Shown here: positions 50,521-60,677 of the stretch, piece after piece
Numbering within the stretch: the stretch's first letter is position 1
How the letters are laid out: each line of letters begins with the position of its first letter
Assembly (NCBI GenBank): GCA_964457755.1
Contig: CAYWGC010000011.1
Coordinates: 10,301-74,300, forward strand
Direction: 5' to 3'
Source: Tharpella sp964457755
GTDB lineage: Bacteria; Desulfobacterota; Anaeroferrophillalia; Anaeroferrophillales; Tharpellaceae
DNA: 64,000 nt
The notes under the pieces: generated by a model
Database searches by the model: none
The model's input: the letters and a program-made list of their open reading frames with translations, nothing else
Told to the model about the DNA's origin: nothing
Made by a program: the position numbers and the translations under genes

Positions 50521-51591
50521 CTATTTAAAAACTGTCAAATTGCGCATCTGACTGACGGTTTCAGCCGGGCGTTCAGACTGGAGAAGCGCTCTAATTACGG
50601 CAACGGCTGCAACTTTAGTTTGGGCAACCTCGCTAAGATTGTGTTCATCAAGACCACCGATAGCAACAACCGGTATAGAGATCTGAGTTAACATTTCAAC
50701 CAGACCAGTAATCCCGACTTCGGGGTCGGGCTTGACCTTACTCGGGGTCTTAAAAATCGGGCCAAAACCAAGATAATCAGCCCCCTCGGACACTGCCGCC
50801 AGGGCCTGTTTTAAAGAGTGGGTCGAGCGGCCTATCGGTATCTGCGGGCCGACTAAACGACGAGCTTCAGCAATCGGCAGATCATCCTGGCCCAAATGTA
50901 AAGCGTCAGCGTCAACCAAAAGTGCAATATCTGGCCGGTCATTAACCACAAAAGGGGTTTTAAATTCACGGCAAAGCGCCCTGACCTCATATGCTCTTTC
51001 GAGAAAAGAGCTGTCACTGCCCCGCTTTTGACGCCATTGCAGAAGATCAATACCAGCGCCCAGAACACGCTTAAGGTCGGCAATCAGATCAGAACCGGTG
51101 TAGAAATTTTCATCGACCACCAGATAGAGAGCTGCCGCCTTTTTATGGGACAAGCCAAACCACTCTCTAACCTTATTAAATCTTGAGCCGACAACACACT
51201 TTTCTAAATCGTAGAGTTCAAAACGTAACTCTTTAATACCTTGAGAGAGTTCCGGGTGATCTATAAGTTTCGCACACTCCTCTATAACCCGGGCCGCCTC
51301 TTGCGCCCTTTTTATATTGGCTTGAATAATTGCCTGCCAATCGCTGCGAGCCGCTTCACTGACAGTAAACGTCTGACGTCCAATATCTGTTGCGACTTGC
51401 CGCTCACGCAGACCATTCAGTATCAATCTGTCATCCTGCAACTTACGCAAACGATGCCGTAAATCCTTGATCCGCAGGGCCTGTTCATCATCACAAACCA
51501 GACGACAATAATCTTCAACCACGCGCAAACCTTCACGTAAGCGGTTAAAATTCACATCCAGAACGCGATATACTCGATTATCTTCGATCAC
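50521..51591 (-). CDS. thiE: ThiD2-ThiE fusion (thiamine phosphate synthase)
   Basis: 356 aa, starting at GTG 51591. Residues ~8-130 match the ThiD2 domain (VLDVNFNRLREGLRVVEDYCRL and ARVIEECAKL); residues ~150-350 are a TIM-barrel ThiE (YLVVDENFYTGSDL, LLQWRQK, VNDRPDIALLVDADALHLGQ, GADYLGFGPIF). ThiE joins HMP-PP and the thiazole phosphate. The fused arrangement occurs in cyanobacteria and some proteobacteria. It lies 45 bp after rpoC on the same strand and upstream of thiC, so read-through from the rpo operon is possible; no terminator is visible between. Confidence 0.92.
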   Translation of the reverse strand: MIEDNRVYRVLDVNFNRLREGLRVVEDYCRLVCDDEQALRIKDLRHRLRKLQDDRLILNGLRERQVATDIGRQTFTVSEAARSDWQAIIQANIKRAQEAARVIEECAKLIDHPELSQGIKELRFELYDLEKCVVGSRFNKVREWFGLSHKKAAALYLVVDENFYTGSDLIADLKRVLGAGIDLLQWRQKRGSDSSFLERAYEVRALCREFKTPFVVNDRPDIALLVDADALHLGQDDLPIAEARRLVGPQIPIGRSTHSLKQALAAVSEGADYLGFGPIFKTPSKVKPDPEVGITGLVEMLTQISIPVVAIGGLDEHNLSEVAQTKVAAVAVIRALLQSERPAETVSQMRNLTVFK

Positions 51592-51636
51592 AAACCCTGC
51601 TTAAATTCTTCTAAGAGAAGCATTAAGTAAGCTATT

Positions 51637-54600
51637 TTACAACTCCGCGTTGACATCGGCGGCGCTCATTTGGGCCCCTTCATTAAGCAAGAGGGCGGCG
51701 GCAGAAGCCTCTTCATTTTCGGCATCTGCGGCTACAGCTTCCTTGATAAGGAGCTGATCCTCTTCACTCATTCCGACCTTCAGATCACGATAACAGCGCT
51801 GTCCCGAACCGGCCGGGATCAAGCGGCCCATAATCACATTCTCTTTGAGCCCGACAAGATTATCAACCTTGCCCGCGACACTGGCCTGGGTCAATACTTT
51901 GGTGGTTTCCTGGAATGATGCTGCCGAAATAAAACTATCGGTACTCAAGGATGCCTTGGTAATCCCCAAAAAGAGCGGCTCTCCAACAGCCGGTTGCAGA
52001 CCTTCGGCCATAGCTTTGCGGTTGCCCGCTTCAAAAGCATGTTTTTCGACCGTCTCATCAACCACAAATACGGTTTCACCGGCGTCTACAACCTTGATAC
52101 GCCGCAGCATCTGACGCACTATAACCTCGATATGCTTATCATTGATACCGACCCCCTGGAGTCGATAGACCTCCTGGACTTCGTTGACAATATATTTTGC
52201 CAGCTCTTTAACACCTAAAACCCGCAAGATATCATGCGGATCAATCGAACCATCGACCAGAGGTTCACCAGTGGCCACCATATCACCTTCATGAACGATC
52301 AGATATTTACCTTTAGGTATCAGATGTTCAATCGGATCGCCAATTTCCGGCGTCACAATAACCCTCTGCTTACCTTTAACCATCTTACCTAAGGAAACAA
52401 TCCCTTCGATCTCGGCAATAACCGCAATCTCTTTCGGCTTACGGGCCTCAAAGAGCTCGGCAACTCGCGGCAAACCACCAGTAATATCCTTGGTTTTGGT
52501 TGTATCTCGAGGTTTGGTTGCGACAATATCACCAGCCAAAACCTCTTCGCCATCGGCCACCATAATGTGAATACCGGGGGAGAAGTTATAGCGAGCCTCA
52601 CCCCGGCCGTCAATTTTAATGGTGCGATTTTTTTCATCTTTAATTGAAAGCCGCGGCCTGAGGTCGGCATTTCGAGATTCGGTTACAACCCGTCTCGACA
52701 TCCGGGTCTGAGCATCAACCTGCTCGGTGAAGGTTAAACCTTCGATCAGGTCCCCATATTTAACTTTACCGCTAACCCCTGTCAGGGTCGGAATGGAGAA
52801 AGGATCCCACTCAGTAAGCAGTTGTCCGGGCTTGATCTCCTCGCCCTCTTCAACATGCAGGATGGCTCCGAATACAACTTTATTACGCTCTTTAATCTTG
52901 CCGTCAGAATCGACCACGGCGATCTCACCATTACGGTTCATCGCGACTAATTTTCCATTACGATTACGCACCGTATCCAACTTGATAAACTTGATAAGGC
53001 CGCTCAGTTTCGAAGACAATGACGACTGTTCAACCGCACTGCTGGCAGTACCACCGATATGAAAGGTCCGCATGGTCAACTGGGTGCCCGGCTCACCAAT
53101 CGACTGCGCCGCAATAACCCCAACCGACTCACCAATATTGACCAGACGACCCCGGGCCAGATCACGACCATAACAATATGCGCAAGTCCCCTGCTTAGAC
53201 TGGCAGGTCAGGACCGAACGAATCCGAACCCGGTCAAGACCGGAACTATCTATCTGTTCAGCTAACTCCTCTGTAATCTCCTGATCAGCTTCGACAATTA
53301 TCTCGCCGGTAATGGGCGAAAAAATATCATCCTGGGCCACCCGGCCCAGTACCCGATCAGATACTTTTTCTATAATTTCGCCGCCTTCTGTAAGCGGGGT
53401 CACGTAGATTCCATCAAGGGTTCCACAATCGATTTCGGAAACCACTGCATCTTGAGCGACATCAACCAAACGCCTGGTCAGATAACCTGAGTTTGCGGTT
53501 TTCAAGGCGGTATCGGCCAAACCTTTACGAGCCCCATGCGTCGAAACAAAGTATTGGAGTACATTGAGGCCTTCCCGGAAATTAGCGATAATCGGATTTT
53601 CAATAATCTCGCCGGATGGTTTCGCCATCAAACCCCGCATACCGGCCAGCTGCCGAATCTGCTGCTGACTACCACGAGCTCCGGAATCGGCCATCATATA
53701 GACCGAATTAAATGATTTCACCTCATGCGATTGCCCAGAATTATCTTCAACAACCTCTTTACTGATCGTCGCCATCATCTCATTGGCAACCAGATCAGTT
53801 GTTTTGGACCAGATATCAACCAACTTATTGTAGCGTTCACCAGAGGTGATCAAACCATTATTAATCTGGCGCTCAATCTCGAGGACCTTTTCATTGGCAT
53901 CCTCGATTAAGCCAGTTTTAGACTTCGGTATCTCAAGATCATCAATACCGATAGAGATCCCGGACTGAGTCGCAAACTTATAGCCTAAATCTTTTATCTG
54001 GTCGGCGAAAATTACCGATTTTTTGTCGCCGGCTTTCAAATATATTTTCTCGAAAAGCTTCGAAATACTCTTTTTCGTCAAAGTTTCATTGTATGATTTA
54101 AATGGCATTTCAGGCGGCACAATCTCACTTAAAATAACTCGGCCAACAGTAGTTTCGGACAACTCTCCTTCAATCATCACTTTGATAACCGCCTGCAGAT
54201 GCACCGAACCGGCATCATAGGCCATCCGCACCTCTTGGGGCGTGCTGTAGATGGTCCCTGTACCCAAGGCAAAAGGTCGATCCCGGGTCATCCAATAGAT
54301 ACCGAGGACAATATCCTGAGTCGGAATAATCACGGGCCGGCCATTGGCTGGTGAAAGGATATTATTAGTCGACATCATCAAGACCCGGGCTTCGGTCTGG
54401 GCCTCAATCGTTAGCGGCACATGAACCGCCATCTGATCACCGTCAAAATCAGCATTATACGCGCTGCAAACCAAGGGATGCAGACGGATCGCTTTACCTT
54501 CGGTCAAGACCGGCTCAAAAGCCTGAATCCCTAAGCGATGCAGAGTCGGAGCCCGGTTAAGGAGTACCGGATGTTCGGTAATAACCTCTTCCAAAAGATC

Positions 54601-55830
54601 CCAGACCTCTGATTTCTCCTGTTCAACCATCTTTTTGGCGCTTTTGATAGTTGTAACATGACCCCGCTCAAGCAACTTATTGTAGATAAACGGTTTAAAA
54701 AGTTCGAGTGCCATTTTTTTGGGCAAGCCGCACTGATGCAGACGCAACTCCGGCCCCACAACAATAACTGAACGACCTGAATAGTCGACCCGTTTCCCGA
54801 GCAAGTTCTGACGAAAACGACCCTGCTTGCCTTTTAACATATCACTTAAAGACTTTAAGGGACGTTTGTTGGCACCGCTGATCGCGCGCCCCCGACGTCC
54901 ATTATCAAAGAGAGCATCAACTGATTCCTGCAACATCCTCTTCTCATTACATATAATAATCCAAGGGGCTTTAAGCTCAATCAGTCGCTTAAGACGATTA
55001 TTTCGGTTAATAACTCGTCGATAGAGATCATTAAGATCGGATGTCGCAAAACGACCACCGTCAAGAGGGACCAGAGGGCGCAGATCGGGCGGTAGAATCG
55101 GAATAACATCCATGATCATCCACTCCGGCAAATTTCCGGATTTACGAAAATCATCGATAATTTTGAGACGCTTGGCGATCTTCTTCTTTTTGGCTTCAGA
55201 TCCGGTCTCCGCCATATTCTGGCGCAATGTCACCCGCTCACTCTCAAGGTCGATCTTCTGCAACATCTCCTTGACCGCTTCGGCACCAATACCGCAACGG
55301 ATTGTATCTCCATACTTCTCTTCAAGGAGCAGGTACTCATCCTCAGAGGTCAGTTGCCCCAAGACTATTTCATCGGCCTCACCGGGATCAAGAACAACAT
55401 AGTTCTCAAAGTAGAGAATGCGCTCTACATCTTTTAAGGTTTTATCCAGCAACAGGGCAATGCGGCTCGGCAAACTTTTCAAAAACCAGATATGGGCTAC
55501 CGGTGAGGCCAGTTCAATATGCCCCATACGCACCCGTCTGACTTTCGACTGAATTACCTCAACCCCACATTTTTCACAGACAATCCCCCTGTGCTTCATG
55601 CGTTTATACTTACCACAGTTGCACTCAAAATCTTTTACCGGGCCAAATATTTTAGCACAGAAGAGACCATCCCGTTCCGGTTTGAAGGTTCGGTAATTAA
55701 CCGTCTCCGGTTTTTTAACCTCACCAAAAGACCAACTGCGAATTTTCTCCGGCGAAGCCAGTTTAATCTGCAGCGAACTGAACTTTAAGGCATCTTTGGG
55801 TTTCTGAAAAAAACTTAAGACATCTCTCAT
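51637..55830 (-). CDS. rpoC: RNA polymerase beta' subunit
   Basis: 1397 aa, near the usual proteobacterial length. The N-terminal zinc site is CNCGKYKRMKHRGIVCEKCG (residues ~70-90). The catalytic Mg motif NADFDGDQM is at ~459-467. A second zinc site (CGTLDG...CQSKQGTCAYC region) lies near residues 820-910. It overlaps rpoB by 4 bp (ATGA). The C-terminal ~40 residues are acidic and Ala-rich. It is the last gene before the thiamine genes; no terminator is apparent in the 45-bp gap. Confidence 0.99.
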   Translation of the reverse strand: MRDVLSFFQKPKDALKFSSLQIKLASPEKIRSWSFGEVKKPETVNYRTFKPERDGLFCAKIFGPVKDFECNCGKYKRMKHRGIVCEKCGVEVIQSKVRRVRMGHIELASPVAHIWFLKSLPSRIALLLDKTLKDVERILYFENYVVLDPGEADEIVLGQLTSEDEYLLLEEKYGDTIRCGIGAEAVKEMLQKIDLESERVTLRQNMAETGSEAKKKKIAKRLKIIDDFRKSGNLPEWMIMDVIPILPPDLRPLVPLDGGRFATSDLNDLYRRVINRNNRLKRLIELKAPWIIICNEKRMLQESVDALFDNGRRGRAISGANKRPLKSLSDMLKGKQGRFRQNLLGKRVDYSGRSVIVVGPELRLHQCGLPKKMALELFKPFIYNKLLERGHVTTIKSAKKMVEQEKSEVWDLLEEVITEHPVLLNRAPTLHRLGIQAFEPVLTEGKAIRLHPLVCSAYNADFDGDQMAVHVPLTIEAQTEARVLMMSTNNILSPANGRPVIIPTQDIVLGIYWMTRDRPFALGTGTIYSTPQEVRMAYDAGSVHLQAVIKVMIEGELSETTVGRVILSEIVPPEMPFKSYNETLTKKSISKLFEKIYLKAGDKKSVIFADQIKDLGYKFATQSGISIGIDDLEIPKSKTGLIEDANEKVLEIERQINNGLITSGERYNKLVDIWSKTTDLVANEMMATISKEVVEDNSGQSHEVKSFNSVYMMADSGARGSQQQIRQLAGMRGLMAKPSGEIIENPIIANFREGLNVLQYFVSTHGARKGLADTALKTANSGYLTRRLVDVAQDAVVSEIDCGTLDGIYVTPLTEGGEIIEKVSDRVLGRVAQDDIFSPITGEIIVEADQEITEELAEQIDSSGLDRVRIRSVLTCQSKQGTCAYCYGRDLARGRLVNIGESVGVIAAQSIGEPGTQLTMRTFHIGGTASSAVEQSSLSSKLSGLIKFIKLDTVRNRNGKLVAMNRNGEIAVVDSDGKIKERNKVVFGAILHVEEGEEIKPGQLLTEWDPFSIPTLTGVSGKVKYGDLIEGLTFTEQVDAQTRMSRRVVTESRNADLRPRLSIKDEKNRTIKIDGRGEARYNFSPGIHIMVADGEEVLAGDIVATKPRDTTKTKDITGGLPRVAELFEARKPKEIAVIAEIEGIVSLGKMVKGKQRVIVTPEIGDPIEHLIPKGKYLIVHEGDMVATGEPLVDGSIDPHDILRVLGVKELAKYIVNEVQEVYRLQGVGINDKHIEVIVRQMLRRIKVVDAGETVFVVDETVEKHAFEAGNRKAMAEGLQPAVGEPLFLGITKASLSTDSFISAASFQETTKVLTQASVAGKVDNLVGLKENVIMGRLIPAGSGQRCYRDLKVGMSEEDQLLIKEAVAADAENEEASAAALLLNEGAQMSAADVNAEL

Positions 55831-58800
55831 GATTTCTCCTCAGCTAACTCGACATCCAGACAGAGACTCTGGAGTTCCTTGATCAAGACATTAAAGGACT
55901 CAGGCAAGCCCGATTCCATGGTCTGCTTTCCTTTAACGATTGCTTCATACATTCTGGTCCGGCCGGCGACATCATCAGATTTAACCGTCAGAAACTCCTG
56001 CAAGGTATAAGCAGCCCCGTAAGCTTCAAGGGCCCAAACCTCCATCTCCCCGAGCCGCTGGCCCCCAAACTGAGCTTTACCACCCAGAGGTTGCTGGGTT
56101 ACTAAAGAGTAAGGTCCAATGGAACGGGCATGCATTTTATCGTCAACCAGGTGATGCAGTTTAAGAATATACATATAACCGACGGTCACCGGGCGTTCGA
56201 AAGGCTCCCCAGTACGACCATCATGCAGAATAACCTGGCCGCTCCGCGGCAGGCCGGCACTTTCAAGACATTCTTTGATACGCTCTTCGCCAACCCCATC
56301 AAAAACTGGGGTCGCCATCGGCACATAAGATGATAGTTTGCCCGCCTGTTCGCGAACTTCATCATCAGTTGCGGCCGCTAACCAATCCAGAGAGCTTTGG
56401 TCATGCGTAAAAACCTGGTTAAGTTTATCCCGTAAAACTTGAGGCCCATACTCTTTTTCGATCATCTCTTCAATCTGTCGGCCTAAGCTCTGGGCGGCCC
56501 AACCAAGATGGGTCTCCAGCACCTGCCCCACATTCATGCGCGAGGGAACCCCCAACGGATTAAGCACGATATCGACGGTCGAGCCATCCGCAAGATAGGG
56601 CATATCCTCTTCCGGAACAATGCGCGAAAGCACCCCTTTGTTACCATGGCGACCTGACATCTTATCGCCAACTGATAATTTGCGTTTGATCGCGATATAG
56701 ATTTTCACCATCTGATTAACGCCGGGTTGCAACTCATCACCACGGCGCAGGGTTTCAATCTTTTCATCAATTGAGGCTTCAACCCGCAGAACTTCACGTT
56801 CCATATAGGCAACCAAAGCGCCAATCTGCTCCTCAATCTCAGCAGCGTCCTTTAAAACCAGGTTACTGCACATCTTCAAGGTTATTTTAGCAACATCATC
56901 AGCCGTCAACGGATTTCCCGATTCGAGAGCAACTAACCCTTTGCCACCCTTTAAATCAGTCTCTAAAATCTGGCCAAACAACAACTCGCGAGCCTTGGCG
57001 TTGACACTGCGTCTAATAAAATAGAGCTCTTCTTCGGCATCACGTTTAACCTGTTTAATATCCTGTTCCCGTTCATCGGCGCCGCCTTCTCCACCATAGC
57101 CTTTGCGGGCAAAAGTTTTGGTGTTGATAACAACCCCTTTAACTCCAGGAGAGACCCTGAGGGAAGTATCTCTAACTTCACCCGCTTTTTCGCCAAAAAT
57201 GGCGCGCAAAAGTTTCTCTTCCGGAGAAAGCTGGGTCTCACCTTTGGGGGTGATTTTACCAACCAGAATATCTCCAGGGCTGACATGAGCCCCAATATGA
57301 ACGATACCATTCTGATCAAGGTGAGCCAGGCCCTCATCCCCAACGTTGGGAATATCGCGGGTAATCTCTTCCGGCCCTAATTTAGTATCCCGGGCAACCA
57401 CATCACATACTTCAATGTGGATAGAGGTAAACTTGTCATTTTTAATCAGTCGTTCATTAATCAAGATCGAATCTTCGAAATTATAACCACCCCAAGGCAT
57501 AAAGGCGATTTTGACATTGTGCCCTAAGGCGAGTTCCCCATGATCCATCGAGGGACCATCAGCCAGAATCTCTCCAGCTTCAACAAAAGTCCCACTTTTA
57601 ATCAATGGAATATGATTAAAACAGGTATTCTGATTAGAACGCATGAATTTAGCCAGCGGATAACTGTCAATCCCAAATTCATCATCATCATTTTCCGCTT
57701 CATGGCGAATAATAATCTTACCCGAATCAACATATTCGACATAACCGCTTCTTTTAGCAACCACAGCGATACCTGAATCGAGTGCCACCCGCCGTTCCAT
57801 ACCGGTTCCGACCATCGGTGCTTCAGTCCGCAACAAAGGCACAGCCTGACGCTGCATATTCGAACCCATCAAAGCACGGTTAGCATCATCATGCTCAAGA
57901 AAGGGAATCAGCGAGGCCGCAACACTAACCAACTGCCGCGGCGAGACATCCATATACTCAATAATATCACGTCGTTCAATACTGAATTCACCTGCTTTAC
58001 GACAGGTAACCATTTCGTTGGTGAAACTCCCGTCGGGATTGAGCGGCGCGCTGGCCTGAGCGATAATCTTATCATCCTCATCCATAGCGTAAAGATAGCG
58101 CACCTCATCACTAACCACACCCTCGCTAACAATCCGATATGGGGTTTCGATGAAACCAAATTCATTGACCTTGGCATAACTGGCCAGCGAAGCAATCAAG
58201 CCGATGTTAGGTCCTTCCGGGGTTTCGATCGGACAGAGACGACCATAATGGGTCAAGTGAACATCTCGAACCTCAAAACCGGCTCTCTCACGAGTCAAAC
58301 CTCCTGGTCCCAGCGCACTCAAGCGTCGTTTATGAGTGATCTCAGAAAGCGGATTGGTTTGATCCATAAATTGGGAGAGCTGACTACTCCCAAAAAACTC
58401 CTTGATCGCGGCACTAACCGGTTTAGAGTTGATCAGATCATGCGGCATCGCCGTGTCAATTTCCTGCAAGCTCATGCGCTCACGAATCGATTTCTCCATC
58501 CGCACCAAACCGATGCGATACTGGTTTTCAATAAGTTCGCCCACGGTCCGTACCCGACGATTACCGAGATGATCGATATCATCAATCACGCCCTTGTCGG
58601 TTCTTAATGCGATCAGATAGCGAACAATCGCCAGGATATCTTCAGCCGTCAAAGTTTTACAATCCAACGGTTGATCCGTTCCGAGTTTGTGATTTATCTT
58701 GAGGCGACCAACCCGCGAGAGATCGTAACGTTCCGGATTAAAGAAGATATTCTGAAAAAGAGCATCTGCAATCTCAATCGTTGGAGGTTCTCCAGGACGC

Positions 58801-60005
58801 AGGCGCCGATAGATCTCAAGTTTAGCTTTATCAACCTCCAGTTCTTTTTCAGTTCTCTCTCCCTGAGCCACGATCTCGCGTTCTTCATCGCTCAAAACAA
58901 TCTTGTCGACAAGCAGTGTATCACGCAGATAAGAGCCGACATTGACATTATCGATGAAGAGAATTTCAAACTTTTCGACACCGCTCGCCTGTAAAGCTTC
59001 GAGCTTATCGGCAGTGATCTCTTCATTACATTCGAGTAAAACTTCACCGGTTTGGGGGTCGACCACATCATGAGAAACATATGAGTTGACTAACTCATCG
59101 TCAATAAGCGGCAAGATTTCAAGTCCGGCAGCCTTCATGCGGCGCAGGGCTGTCTTAGTTATCTTCCGACCCTTGACCAGCAGAACTTCACCGCTTGCAG
59201 GATCAATAATATCTTCTCGCGCTTTAAAGCTGGCTACCAAATCAGTATTCTCATAATCGATCACACGAGAAAATTTGCCATCGGCAAGCGAGTTAACCGT
59301 TACACTATCGTAAAAGAGGTTTAACAACTCTTCTGTCGAATAGCCAAGTGCCCGCAACAAAACCGTTGCCGGCAATTTCCGGCGCCGATCAATACGAACA
59401 TGGATGAGATCTTTATTGTCGAATTCGAAATCGATCCAGGAACCCCGGTAAGGTATCACCCGAGCACTGTAAAGTGACATCCCGCTGACCGTACTTTTCG
59501 ATTTCTCCTGAGCAAAAAAGACTCCAGGAGAACGATGCAGCTGACTGACAATGACCCTTTCAGTGCCATTAATAATGAAAGTACCCCTTTCACTCATCAA
59601 TGGTATTTCACCGAAATAGACCTCCTGCTCCTTAATATCGCGAATTGAACGCTGCTCACTGCCCTCTTCGATATCCCAGATAATCAGACGAATGCGTACA
59701 CGTATAGGCACCGAATAAGTAATACCTTTCAACATGCACTCACGATCGTCATATCGGGGGGTGCCAAAATTATAACTTACATATTCGATTGAAGAGGTTC
59801 CGTAGAAATCTTTAATCGGAAAGACACTTTTAAAAACCCCATGCAGTCCGATATCTTCACGATCTTCATGGAGGATATCTTCTTGCAAAAAACGCTTAAA
59901 AGAGTCTAGTTGCAGGTCCAGGAGAAAAGGAACGTCTACGACCTCTTTGATAGTCGCAAAATTACAGCGCAGACGAGGCAGGTTACGGTTATTCCGGGCT
60001 ACCAT
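55827..60005 (-). CDS. rpoB: RNA polymerase beta subunit
   Basis: 1392 aa. GAGGAT precedes the ATG. The rifampicin-pocket region shows FFGSSQLSQFMDQTNPLSE, HKRRLSALGPGGLTRERAG and PIETPEGPNIGLI, all with the usual residues (Gln, Asp, His, Ser in place). Beta flap and C-terminal regions (RHGNKGVLSRIVPEEDMPY and QPLGGKAQFGGQRLGEMEVWALEAYGAA parts) are present. Between rplL and this gene stands a strong hairpin (60132-60172) that may attenuate transcription. Confidence 0.99.
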   Translation of the reverse strand: MVARNNRNLPRLRCNFATIKEVVDVPFLLDLQLDSFKRFLQEDILHEDREDIGLHGVFKSVFPIKDFYGTSSIEYVSYNFGTPRYDDRECMLKGITYSVPIRVRIRLIIWDIEEGSEQRSIRDIKEQEVYFGEIPLMSERGTFIINGTERVIVSQLHRSPGVFFAQEKSKSTVSGMSLYSARVIPYRGSWIDFEFDNKDLIHVRIDRRRKLPATVLLRALGYSTEELLNLFYDSVTVNSLADGKFSRVIDYENTDLVASFKAREDIIDPASGEVLLVKGRKITKTALRRMKAAGLEILPLIDDELVNSYVSHDVVDPQTGEVLLECNEEITADKLEALQASGVEKFEILFIDNVNVGSYLRDTLLVDKIVLSDEEREIVAQGERTEKELEVDKAKLEIYRRLRPGEPPTIEIADALFQNIFFNPERYDLSRVGRLKINHKLGTDQPLDCKTLTAEDILAIVRYLIALRTDKGVIDDIDHLGNRRVRTVGELIENQYRIGLVRMEKSIRERMSLQEIDTAMPHDLINSKPVSAAIKEFFGSSQLSQFMDQTNPLSEITHKRRLSALGPGGLTRERAGFEVRDVHLTHYGRLCPIETPEGPNIGLIASLASYAKVNEFGFIETPYRIVSEGVVSDEVRYLYAMDEDDKIIAQASAPLNPDGSFTNEMVTCRKAGEFSIERRDIIEYMDVSPRQLVSVAASLIPFLEHDDANRALMGSNMQRQAVPLLRTEAPMVGTGMERRVALDSGIAVVAKRSGYVEYVDSGKIIIRHEAENDDDEFGIDSYPLAKFMRSNQNTCFNHIPLIKSGTFVEAGEILADGPSMDHGELALGHNVKIAFMPWGGYNFEDSILINERLIKNDKFTSIHIEVCDVVARDTKLGPEEITRDIPNVGDEGLAHLDQNGIVHIGAHVSPGDILVGKITPKGETQLSPEEKLLRAIFGEKAGEVRDTSLRVSPGVKGVVINTKTFARKGYGGEGGADEREQDIKQVKRDAEEELYFIRRSVNAKARELLFGQILETDLKGGKGLVALESGNPLTADDVAKITLKMCSNLVLKDAAEIEEQIGALVAYMEREVLRVEASIDEKIETLRRGDELQPGVNQMVKIYIAIKRKLSVGDKMSGRHGNKGVLSRIVPEEDMPYLADGSTVDIVLNPLGVPSRMNVGQVLETHLGWAAQSLGRQIEEMIEKEYGPQVLRDKLNQVFTHDQSSLDWLAAATDDEVREQAGKLSSYVPMATPVFDGVGEERIKECLESAGLPRSGQVILHDGRTGEPFERPVTVGYMYILKLHHLVDDKMHARSIGPYSLVTQQPLGGKAQFGGQRLGEMEVWALEAYGAAYTLQEFLTVKSDDVAGRTRMYEAIVKGKQTMESGLPESFNVLIKELQSLCLDVELAEEKS

Positions 60006-60131
60006 AGAACTTTATCCTCAATTTTTCAGAGTTAGCTTATGATGAACAAATAGCAAGAGGGGGGATAGGTTGGCGAATTCACATTGTTAATGGTGCCGAT
60101 TCTCTCCAAAAAGATGAGAGAAAGGAAAAAC

Positions 60132-60172
60132 AACGTAAGGGATAGGGTCTTATCAACCCTATCCCTTACGTT
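60132..60172 (-). terminator. Hairpin attenuator between rplL and rpoB
   Basis: 60132-60147 and 60157-60172 form a perfect 16-bp stem with a 9-nt loop. On the minus strand the stem is followed by GTTTTTCC. In Escherichia coli a partial terminator lies at the same place and sets the ribosomal protein to polymerase ratio; a similar role is likely. A partial copy of the arm (TCAACCCTATC..CTTA.GTTT) recurs near 63186-63205 next to nusG. Confidence 0.7.
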
Positions 60173-60214
60173 TAAAACGGCAGTCACAAACAATTAACAA
60201 CTGTCATTATGCGT

Positions 60215-60595
60215 TTACTTAATCTCGGCAGTAGCTCCGACTTCTTCAAGTTTTTTGACCAGCACTTCAGCTTCGTCCTTACTCAAACCTTCCTTGATAG
60301 CTTTAGGCGCGGCTTCAACTTCAGCCTTAGCTTCTTTCAAGCCAAGTCCGGTAATTTCGCGAACGGCTTTAATAACCTGGATTTTCTTTTCGCCAAAAGA
60401 GACCAGAACAACATCAAATTCAGTCTGTTCGGCGACGGCTTCAGCTTCACCGCCGGCGGCAGGCATGGCAGCCATCGCCATAGGGGCGGCAGCGGATACG
60501 CCAAATTTTTCTTCAAGTTCTTTGACCATCTCAGAAAGTTCCAAGACTGACATATTTTCAATAAACTGGATTACATCTTCTTTAGTAATTGACAT
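60215..60595 (-). CDS. rplL: 50S ribosomal protein L7/L12
   Basis: 126 aa, typical length. The N-terminal dimerisation helix (VIQFIENMSVLELSEMVKEL) is followed by an Ala/Gly hinge and the C-terminal factor-binding domain with KKIQVIKAVREITGLGLKEA. AAGGAGC precedes the ATG. It forms the stalk with L10 and stimulates GTPases on the ribosome. 82 bp after rplJ. Confidence 0.97.
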   Translation of the reverse strand: MSITKEDVIQFIENMSVLELSEMVKELEEKFGVSAAAPMAMAAMPAAGGEAEAVAEQTEFDVVLVSFGEKKIQVIKAVREITGLGLKEAKAEVEAAPKAIKEGLSKDEAEVLVKKLEEVGATAEIK

Positions 60596-60677
60596 TTTTA
60601 AAGCTCCTTACGATATGATTCAGACTTTTACAATCTAATCGATTATTAGTTTTCTGCCGATAAACAGTTAAGCTCTA

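Noticed and set aside
51592..51636. TPP riboswitch before thiD2-thiE/thiC
   Set aside because: The gap is only 45 bp and lacks the conserved CTGAGA-type core; none is seen in the thiE-thiC gap either.
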